Assembly (NCBI RefSeq): GCF_003144195.1
Contig: NW_020290023.1
Span: forward strand, 186,001-250,000
Origin: Ceraceosorus guamensis
Lineage: Eukaryota; Basidiomycota; Exobasidiomycetes; Ceraceosorales; Ceraceosoraceae
Direction: 5' to 3'
DNA: 64,000 nucleotides
Part shown: positions 55,766 to 64,000 of the stretch, piece by piece
Layout: every line of letters begins with the position of its first letter
Numbering within the stretch: position 1 is the stretch's first letter
Notes under the pieces: model-generated
What the model was told of the DNA's origin: nothing
Seen by the model: the letters and a program-made list of their open reading frames with translations, nothing else
Database searches by the model: none
Made by a program: the position numbers and the translations under genes

Positions 55766-56427
55766 TCACTCACACCAAGCGTAACCAGCGCTATCCGAGA
55801 AGCTGACTCTATACTGACTAATTCCTGGCGCTTGTGTCACCTCTACTCCTTCTAGGAGTGCGAGACGAGCCATGCAGATCAAGCCATGAGTGCGGGCTCG
55901 AAATGCATGCTAGCTCGGCAAAGTACGCACCGGCTCTAAGTCTCTCTGCTTGCCTCGAAGCTCCGACATCTCCAGGACCACGAAGGGATATGAGTCCGCT
56001 GGAAGATATAACCCTCTGCCAAGGGACATTGTGGCCGCCACCCTCGCCCGGCAAGGCATCCAGAGAAGCTTCCTGACCTAGCAAGGCCAGCGCTGTTCCC
56101 ACCATGCGCGAATCTGAGCGAGACGTGAATCAGAAATAGTGGCCTCAGCTCCGTCTGGCTGCGCTCCATGCTGGAAGGATCAGGGGACTCGCTGACTTAC
56201 GATTGGGATGTCCAGCGAGCTTGGCAATGTGGCCGTACGAAGTGACTCGTCCCCGCGGCTGCATGATGAACCCAATTCAGCAAGGGCAAAGTCGCAAGGC
56301 GAAAGTTCAGCTTTGTCTGAGGTGCGCGCGTATGCCCCCCGAAAGCGGCAACGCATCTGAAGCTCACAATCAGACGACAAATGTCGTACACCGCTGCATG
56401 AAATTCTTCAGCGTCGACTTGAGGCAT
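55766..56427 (-). CDS. ATL1: Alkyltransferase-like DNA-binding protein (Atl1)
   Basis: A small homologue of O6-alkylguanine-DNA alkyltransferase that binds alkylated bases without repairing them, directing them to nucleotide excision repair in fission yeast. Four exons: 56368-56427, 56201-56258, 55931-56113 and 55766-55851, total 387 nt, 128 aa. Domain order: AEEFHAAVYDICRLI, then PRGRVTSYGHIAKLAGHPN (the helix-turn-helix base-flipping module), MVGTALALL, the active-site region VPWQRVI, then SLRGPGDVGASRQAERL and EGVEV. The methyl-acceptor motif PCHR is PWQR here; Trp for Cys is the defining Atl1 change, while Gln for His is unusual. No full-length frame exists without splicing, so simple ORF scans miss it. 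Divergent from PEX7. Confidence 0.87.
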
Positions 56428-57039
56428 CCTTTCGTCGCCGCGAGCGTCGGCACCTTCTTCCTTTCGAGGTCAGCCTCGATGCTGCTTGCAGTGCATCAGC
56501 GACGCCCTCTGCGAACCTGTCCTACGAGGGTGGCGGTGTGATTGAAGTGAATGCGTGCAGAGAGGAAAGAGAAGCATGGCACGGCTTGGCGTGGCAAGCC
56601 TGCCCGCTCGATCTGACTTCGCTCTGGTGTCTTTGGAGACGTGCGAAAGGCAGGCGATCCACACGCGCACGGACGTGCAAACGCGTGGAGCGTATATACG
56701 TGCAGCATCAGCAGAGCTCGGAATCTGAATTCTGTTGCTTTTGACTCGAAATCGACGACTTCGCATCCTCTGCAGCGTGCATTGAGCCTTCAATCTTCAC
56801 CTCCCACTACCGCACACGTCTCTCACGTTGACTCGGAGGGTCAAGGGGGGAAGCGGATCACTTCGTCTGGAATCACTTGCGGCAGGGATCAAAGCGCACG
56901 GGAGCAAGCAAGACTTCGCAAGCTAGAAGCTGCACCGGAGCACACGTTCACACTGGAACCCCGACTGCTGAGGCCGAATTGAATGAGCACCACAGGTCCT
57001 CCACTTGGCTGAGCGGAATCCTAGCTTTCTAGACTTGAA
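56428..57039. promoter_or_regulatory. Divergent promoter region ATL1 / PEX7
   Basis: 612 bp. A CGTATATACG palindrome at about 56693-56702 is a TATA candidate for PEX7 (340 bp upstream). GGCACGGCTTGGCGTGGC repeats near 56578-56596. No gene supported. Confidence 0.4.
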
Positions 57040-58508
57040 ATGTCAAGTATACCACCAGGAGGAGGCGGAAGTGCTGCTCCGCCCCCTTTACGTCCTCCAC
57101 CAGCTGCTTCCTCGCTTTCCGCACCCCTAATAGCACGCATTCCAACTCAAGGCTTCGCAGGTTACAACTTGGCTTGGTCTCCTTTCTATCCCGACAAGTT
57201 AGCCCTTGCAGGAGCTGCCAATTATGGCCTGGTGGGCAATGGTCGGGTGCACATATTTGGCACGGGAGCGATTGGGGGCGCAGGAAGGGGAGGTGGAGCA
57301 GCTGGAATCAGAGTAGAGAAGGGGTGAGTCAGGAGCTCGGTGGTGGCGTTGGTCATGGAAAGGCAGCAGCAGCGCACAAAAGATGCGGCTGGGTACTCGG
57401 GGATGGTGTTGATGCCGTGTTTTGGTGAGAAGCTGAACCGCTGATTGCCGCACCTCGCGCTCCTCAGCTTTGACACGCAGGATGGGTTGTATGATGTAGC
57501 TTGGAGCGAAATGCACGAGAACCAATTGGTGACAGGTAGTGGCGATGGGAGCATCAAGTTGTGGGACATTACGCTAGCGGCGAGTAGCGGAGAAGGCTAG
57601 CCTGTGCACAGTGCGAGCAGCCAGTTGTGCCTGAGCTTATACGAACAAGTGTCCTTCATCTTTTCAGGAGCATCCCATAAGGAATTGGGCAGAGCACACG
57701 CGCGAAGTGTTCAGTGTGGACTGGAACAATCTCAAGAAAGAGCTCTTCGCATCTAGTAGCTGGGACGGGAGCGTCAGAGTGGTGAGTTGGCTTGTCTCCT
57801 CATCTTGAAAGACGTGGATCACCGCGCATAAATTTTGTCCCGCTCAACTCCTTCCCTGCATCATCTTTCCAGTGGCATCCCGAACAACCGAGATCTTTAT
57901 TGGCCATCGGCTCCCATTCCGCTTGCGTCTATGGGGTAGCTTGGTCTCCACACAACCCGGACCTTCTCGCGTCAGCTTGTGGAGATGGGCATCTGAGGCT
58001 GTTCGACGTCCGGCAGGGTCCCAATGCACCTCCCGCAGCTGCTGTGCCAGTCGGAGGAGAAGTGTTGAGTCTGGACTGGAACAAGTACCGGCCCCTGCAT
58101 ATTGCGACTGGCAGCACCGATCGAGCGATCAAGGTGTGGGACCTGAGATCAGCAGCCAACAGATCCGTGCCGCAGCCGCCCGCTTCTTCCGCCGGCGCTG
58201 GACCGCTCGGGGGAGAAATCTCGACAGTCTTGATGGGACACGAATACGCGGTTCGTAGAGTCGCCTGGTCACCTCACAATGCGAGCATTCTGGGATCCAC
58301 ATCGTACGACATGTCGGCTAGGATATGGGACGCTGATGTTGGAGCTGCAATCCAATCTGGACCTCGTATAGGCGCTCAAGGCGCTCTCAGAAGAAGACAC
58401 GACGCACATACGGAATTTGTGGTGGGCATGGCTTGGAGCCTGTTTCAACAAGGCGTCGTCGCTACTTGTGCGTGGGACTGCGAAACACATCTTTGGGCTG
58501 CCGGATAG
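57040..58508 (+). CDS. PEX7: Peroxin 7, PTS2 import receptor
   Basis: A WD40 beta-propeller that carries PTS2 proteins to the peroxisome. Four exons: 57040 to about 57323, about 57472-57579, 57668-57780 and about 57873-58508. After a Pro-rich start: [34 protein letters not shown], then [50 protein letters not shown] spliced to [29 protein letters not shown], and three more WD units. These are Pex7 signatures rather than general WD40. The second intron (57580-57667) must start with GC (GCGAGT), because the only other way through is a stop codon. A poly-Ala/Ser/Gly loop interrupts blade five. The last codon is followed by TAG at 58506-58508. Confidence 0.95.
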
Positions 58509-58711
58509 CGTATGCGATTGGAATAGTATTGACAATGGTCCAAAGGGGCGCGGCGCTGGCCACGCTTTGACGGGTAGTTCGCGTTTGTCCTTGACTGTCC
58601 CGACGTGGTCGAGCCCGATGTGCAAAGCTTGACTCTCTCTACCCAAAGAGCTGCGAAAGACACAGCTTTTGATGCTCGTTCCACCGGTCATGTTGAGATC
58701 GAGACTCTCTC

Positions 58712-59047
58712 ATGTCTGCGCAGGGGGTTCGCGCACGCGGCAGGGCTGGCAAGGGTCTCGAGTCCACCGCGGTGATGGGATCGCTCCTGTCATTTGCGGC
58801 CGAGACGATGGTCGGTAGCCCTGCTGACCCCTTTGACAAACTCTGCCGTGAGGATTGCGGCGTGGACGTGCATGAAGCTGACGTGCCGTGCCGTGTACAC
58901 ACATCGCACAAACTGGGCGGACTGTCAAGCCACGATCAAATTTTGGACGGACTCGAAGCATCAATCAGAAGAGTCAATAGTGCGTGCATCCTTTGGTGTG
59001 CGCTAACCAGTGATAGGGCATGCATCGCTGCTGGTACAGTACCGTAG
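58712..59047 (+). CDS. Small hypothetical protein (doubtful)
   Basis: An ATG-started frame of 111 codons with G/C-rich third positions like the neighbouring genes. Product begins MSAQGVRARGRAGKGLE and has LLSFAAETMV and a Cys/His-containing middle (LCREDCGVDVHE). I recognise no family, and a donor-like site near 58980 could change its end. It may be noise in a GC-rich region. Confidence 0.2.
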   Translation: MSAQGVRARGRAGKGLESTAVMGSLLSFAAETMVGSPADPFDKLCREDCGVDVHEADVPCRVHTSHKLGGLSSHDQILDGLEASIRRVNSACILWCALTSDRACIAAGTVP

Positions 59048-60004
59048 CTCTCATCGCTTCGAAAAGACTTTCTAAATCGGTTCGGGAGGAGAAATGCATG
59101 ACGAGGACGCTAGAGGAGCGTGCCGCCGGGGCTTTGGCTTGAAGCTAGAGGGGCCATTCATGCGACGTTCACTTGAATGCGCTTTCTGCAAACGCGCGTA
59201 GACCGGCTTCTGCTGGGTAGCAAGCGTACGGTTCGCCGGCCATTGGTGCCGCAGACGGTGCACGTTCACGGTGCGTCGTTGCTGCTGCTGTGTTTGTCAC
59301 GCAATCCCCGCTGCCATCCAAGTTGCGGGCAATCAGCAGCAAGGTCCTGTCCGACACATGGAGCTGTGCAGCTGCATGTCTGATGCAGCAGGATGGAGCT
59401 TTGCAACAACGCTGTGTGACTGGGAACTTAATTGCTTGCACAGATCGTCAAGCTGTATAGGAGGATCAGCAGCATTCAAGATTCGTCAGCGCGGAGGTAG
59501 TGTGACTGGACTCGTGAGTCGTGAGTGCGATTTTGCCACGGACAATTATTGATGATGAAATGACCCGCTGATGCGTGGCCGACCCGGCTGCATGTCACTC
59601 CACTCGTACACTCATGCACTGCATGGTGACTACAGTACTGACTCTTCAACGGTCGCTGGCAGACCGTTGGATCATCCATCGTGCTCCAGCAGGAACCTAA
59701 AGCCGACGTGCATATGCATGTTCGATCGCCAATCACGAGTTTGAATATTGAGTGCGAGGCCCCTTTCAGCCACACGCTCAAGGTTGCGTGCGACGCGCTG
59801 CTGCCTAGCTATGATCCGCTATCATCTTTGACAACCTCGGGAATTTCGCAAAGGCATTACAGGACCCTGCGAGACCAGGCTGAGCCACCAGACAAGAGAG
59901 CGATGCGAGGTGCTAATCAGCTCCAAACTTCGCGAGTCTCTCCTCGTGCCCAAGGAGTCCAGATGGAGCTCGTCTCCCCTTTGACGGAGCCTGCATCATT
60001 GATT

Positions 60005-60014
60005 CCTATATATA
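60005..60014 (+). promoter_or_regulatory. TATA-like palindrome
   Basis: The sequence TCCTATATATAGG is a perfect palindromic TATA candidate 1.5 kb upstream of the DUF3405 gene. The distance is long, so it may serve an unseen transcript. Confidence 0.25.
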
Positions 60015-61561
60015 GGAAGGAGCAGCAGCCATCATTTTGCTGATGATGAGTCGCGAATTGCTGGAGCTCGTGTACTCTTGATTCGAAGTGCACCGTCCGC
60101 CGCCTCTTTTGAACTTCGGATCTCGTATGCCGACTTAACGGTCAAACCCTTCTCAAAAGACTCGTCAGACTCACACTGTGCAACTCTAAGCCTTGTAAGC
60201 TCATACATATACATAGAAGATAGGCTGCAGCTTAGAAGGCTCGAGTTGAAATCACCTTTGCACGTCCTGCAGCTATATGGAGGTGCTTTGCAGAGGCCTG
60301 CCGCGCACACATGCAAGTCAAGAGTCACGATGAGTGCCGGGCAGATTGATGGAAGGTCACAGCTTATATAGCTGTCGCAAGTCGTGCGCGCGCTCCAACC
60401 AGCATGCAGCGTGCAGCAGCAGCAGCAGCAGCAGACGACGCAAGAGACGACCGATTCAGTAATCTGGAATTGAATTTTTTAATCGCTGAGGATAACCTGA
60501 CCGCTCGCAATGATTCAAGTCGGGGCCGCACTCAAGACTCTCAGTCAGCACGCACCCTTAACATGTTCCTCTTGCCGCTCAGAGCCGCTTCTGTGCTGCT
60601 GACCCCAAACACCTGCAGCCTTCGGGCACTTATGCACACTCGAGCCGTTTCAGCAGTCGCAAGTAGACTCACCTCAAAACCCACGCAGAGCACCTTTCCT
60701 TCCCACCTAACTTCGCTTGGACATTCGCTCGCTCTTCTCACCCTTTGGCTACTCGCTCGCCTGCCTTCCACGCACCTCATCGGGAGCGACAGACAGCACT
60801 CCAAGAAGTTCGCATCCTGCCATAGGAACGCCCAACCTTTTTTTGCGCGTGAGTCGCCGCTTCTGTCGTCTACCTATCTGCTACTCGAGGACCGTTCCGC
60901 GCTTGCTGTTTCCACGGTTCCTGTGTTACACTGGGAGTCGATGCTCGCGCGTTGCGTGAAGGGGTGGCCTAGGCACACAGATTGTAGGCGGGAGGAGCTT
61001 CCGCTGGCTAGACTGAGGAGGTGGTCAGGGTGCTGGCCAAGGCTCGAGAAGGGGGTTGCTCGCGATCGCGGCAGAAGCTATATGGGTGCGAGCAAGACCC
61101 AGGTGCGGTGCCTCGCGTGGGCGGATCAAATTGTTGACGCCAGTGCTCGGACGCCAAGTGCGCTCAGCTCGAGAGAATTCTCGATCACGCTCGCTCCGTC
61201 CCTCGCCCTCACCAGTCACGAGTCTGTTTTTCCCAAGCGCATTCATCCGAAGCTCGGAGGTGCTACGTGGTACTGACATTCGATCGCTGGTCTTTCTTTG
61301 GCTGCCCCTCTCCGCTCCTCGAACTCACTTCCGTATCGCGCCATGTGCGCTAAATGATACATCACGGCTTTTCAACTGCAATCCGTGCATAGTCCCAAGG
61401 CTCGCCAACAACGGATCTGCGCTTCGGGCCGAAAACCATCCTGGGAGGGCCAGTCTTTCGAGGAGCTGGACGGAGCATCGCAGGAACGAGGTCACGAATA
61501 GTAGTTTTGGCAAGCGAAGCGATAGCTATAGGCTAATTCCAGGCTCGGTGCGGCCCGCGTA

Positions 61562-64000
61562 ATGTCAGGTGAAAAAGGTTTCCTGTCACCGCCAAGTCCA
61601 TCAGGCACGGCGCCACCTCCATACAGATTCCATCAAGTACCCCAAACGCCTTCCACATCTAGACCCAGTTCCAGGCCAAGCTCACCGCCTCACGGCGGAT
61701 CAGTACCAATGCCAGGCCCATCAAGCGGGTCGGGCGATAAGGGAGGGTTTTCGCTGGACTTGGGCAGATCGGGGCAAGGCAAGGGTGGAATCTTGTTTCC
61801 TCTCGTGGTCCTCAAGAGCATACTTGGCTTGCTGTTGAGGAGATGGAAGACAGTCATCTTTGTCGTCGCCTTTGGCACCCTCGCTGCTTTTGGAATGTTC
61901 GGAGCTATGTGGACAGAATGGCGAGAGATGACGTACTACAGGTGAGTGGTTAAGGTGTGCTCAATCTAGCCTCTTCGTCCTGCAAGGTCGTCGGGGCCAG
62001 AGCAGGAGATTGCCGCCTTGCATCCGTGCAGCGAGGCCGGATACTGCGCTGGGAAGGCCGTGACCTGAACGCAGTGGGCCGCCACGCTTCGAGGGACACG
62101 TTGTTGTTCGGATATCGCGACACTGAGCGCTGTGCTGATCGTTCCTTCCAATCTTGCTTGCAGAGTTGATCCCTACCCTCAATTCTCACCTGCTCATCCA
62201 CACCCGGGAGGAGCGCATGAGGAGATCGCGTCTGGCCACCAGAGCAGGCCCATTCAGCCAATCTCCCTGTCCGCCTGCCCAGGACCCAAGGCTGGCATGC
62301 CCATTCCTCGCGCCCCCCTGAAGTACTACAAGACCCCCGAGACACATCCCATTCCCTTGGTTGGTGACTACAAGCTTGTCAACTTGGACAACAGCAAGTG
62401 CCTGACCTACAGGGATAGGTATTCCATGTACACCGACGACGCTCTTGGCATCACATATCGCCAAGACCTGGATGAGGAGATGGAGGAGACCAGGAGGAAA
62501 AAAGCCGCTCTGTACGACGATGATCCCGACAACTTGAAGCCGACTGCAAGTACTGCGAGCAATGGCGCTGCTATCACAGGAGGTCAAGGAGCCTTTGGAG
62601 GTCAGGGAAAGAGCGGAAATTCGAGCAGGCAGAGGAGGCCTGCCAACAAGTCTTCCTCCTCCGCATCATCGACGACCACGGCTAGTCATGCCAAGGCAAC
62701 CAAAATCGCGCCCTTCAACAATACGGATCCGCTGTATGGCCCTCAGAAGCCGGCAAACTGGCACGAGGGTGATTGGGAAAGATATTTGCGGGACCGGACG
62801 TGGAGGGCGAACTTGCGATCCGAAGAGTTGGGCCCGATCTCTTTCCCAGACTGGCGCGCTCTCATGGACGCCTGCTTCGAGAAACGTGAACGCGAGCGTG
62901 GACGAGCGGCTGGAGTGGACCCCTACGATCCGACCTCGCAGCCGCTTGCAGACGTCATTGCGCAAGAGATGATGGACGAGGACATCCCCGCTAAGTTCAA
63001 GACTACACCAGAGACCAAACGAACAGCGCTTGTCATGCGTGCTTACGAGGGCTACGTGTGGCGCGAGGACGATATCCTCAATATGAGAGCTCTGATTGGC
63101 GAGCTTTCTCTGAACAACCCCAACACACCTTACGACATCAGAATTTTGGTCGAGGTGCATGGCCGCCACTTATCCGTCTTTACGTCGGAGTGGGACCGAT
63201 TGAACGTGCTGAGGTCGAGCGTTCCACGCGAATTCTGGGGCATGGTGGAGCTATGGACGGAGGACGAGATGTGTGCTCTTTACCCAGGACTACCTGGGAA
63301 GTTCCTCAACCACATGATTGCGCAGAGGTGAGTAGGACGAAGTGACGCGTGTTGGTCCGGACGCTGACGCATACACTACTCTGGCCCCTTGCAGCTCTTA
63401 CCGCAGCTGCTTGATGGCGCTCCAGAAGTTCTATCTCGACCACCAAGAGTACGACTTCGTTTGGAATTGGGAGATGGATGTCAGATATATTGGCAATTAC
63501 CTGGATTACTTTGAAGGTATCGAAGAGTACTCCCGAAAAGAACCTCTGCACGTGGGCATGGACAAGTATGATAGCTGGTTCGTGCGCAACGTCAGCGTTA
63601 GCGAGGAGAATTGGCGGGATAATGCCACGTTGATCGATGGAAGAGGCGATGAGGCGGATCTCATCACTCTTGGTCCCGTCTTCGATCCCCGTGGAAGCGG
63701 TTGGTTCTGGGAGTACGATGTGCAAAATTATCCCAAGGGGGAGGCAACTCACCGCCGCGCATCGATCGGCACAAATATGCGCATGTCCAGGTCACTGTTG
63801 GATGCTATGAACGTGGTTAATGCGGAAGCGAAAAAGTCGCTGCATTGCGAAGCGTGGCCGACGACGCTCGTCTTGCATTCGCAATTACCAATTTCGCACG
63901 ATCACTCCTTCTACCCCGAGGCTGGATTCACACACAATCTGCCCCTGCCTTTCAAGGGTGTCTTTGCACCTCACCCCGTCTACTTCCGACACTATTGGGA
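61562..64000 (+). CDS. DUF3405 family membrane protein (partial, cut by right edge)
   Basis: A fungal DUF3405 protein, likely of the secretory pathway. Exons 61562-61939, 62162 to about 63327 and 63396 onward; the 3' part is outside the window. A Pro/Ser-rich cytosolic tail precedes one membrane segment (TVIFVVAFGTLAAFGMFGAM, residues about 100-120), giving a type II topology. The luminal part has SKCLTYRDRYSMYTDDALGI, KRTALVMRAYEGYVW, YDIRILVEVHG, and YDFVWNWEMDVRYIGNYLDY, the most conserved stretch of the family. DFVWNWEMDVRY resembles a glycosyltransferase-type acidic centre, so a sugar-transfer role is possible, but no activity is proven for the family as far as I know. Confidence 0.85.

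Larger units (their letters stand above)
58509..61561. other. Long intergenic region with TATA-like repeats
   Basis: 3.05 kb. Sequences resembling TATA boxes occur at about 60005-60014 (CCTATATATAGG), 60200-60212, 60271 and 60363. A GCA run is at 60407-60433. Smut-type CACGAGT and TTCGCGAGT motifs are scattered. One ATG frame (58712-59047) is listed separately; a 290-codon frame at 60404-61276 was rejected. The region probably contains the promoter and 5' leader of the DUF3405 gene. Confidence 0.45.

Noticed and set aside
60404-61276. 290-codon ATG frame upstream of the DUF3405 gene
   Set aside because: It begins in a GCA run, has no recognisable domain, overlaps comparable frames on the other strand, and lies where a promoter and leader are expected.

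Overview
This window is about 64 kb of nuclear DNA from a filamentous or yeast-like fungus, most likely a smut-type basidiomycete (Ustilaginomycotina). The reasons are the high gene density (one gene per 2-3 kb), short GT-AG introns mostly 60-160 nt long, GC-rich codons, orthologues such as DBF4, VMA2, KRE6 and PEX7, and scattered ATTCGTGA/TCACGA-type motifs between genes. The taxon is an inference from style; no sequence was compared.

Layout. 1-10.4 kb: the 5' end of ATP1 (leftwards, cut by the window edge) shares a promoter with RLP24. Three leftward genes follow: a sterol O-acyltransferase, a short-chain dehydrogenase with a minisatellite in one intron, and a cystathionine gamma-synthase whose N-terminus carries the Nas2/PSMD9 proteasome-chaperone domain. 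10.4-19.8 kb: a gene-poor, repeat-bearing island with an intron-containing tRNA-Ala(CGC), a perfect 43-bp inverted dispersed repeat, a diverged foldback repeat, and two unrecognised ORFs with internal tandem repeats. 19.9-31.4 kb: DBP9 and EFG1 (both ribosome biogenesis, convergent), a mitochondrial FAD/folate-type carrier, a large mitochondrial helical-repeat protein, and VMA2. 32.7-39.1 kb: a zinc-cluster regulator, an Aim32-type thioredoxin-like ferredoxin fused to an adrenodoxin-type ferredoxin, and a Nudix hydrolase. 40.2-51.2 kb: DBF4, a membrane-anchored monothiol glutaredoxin, an Fmp46-like protein, a Dabb-domain protein and a KRE6/SKN1 glucan-synthesis protein. 52.6-64 kb: a NIPA-type magnesium transporter, a spliced alkyltransferase-like (Atl1) gene in four short exons, PEX7, and the start of a DUF3405 membrane protein cut by the right edge.

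The genes are ordinary housekeeping functions in an order typical of a fungal chromosome arm, with no operon logic. Redox and Fe-S functions recur at 35.8-46.5 kb (ferredoxin fusion, glutaredoxin, thioredoxin-fold protein), but this may be chance. The most unusual observations are two domain fusions in otherwise conserved genes (Nas2-cystathionine synthase and Aim32-ferredoxin), the Atl1 gene with a PWQR motif, and the accessory island at 11-19.5 kb. I saw no CRISPR array, no recognisable intact transposase and no clear LTR element.
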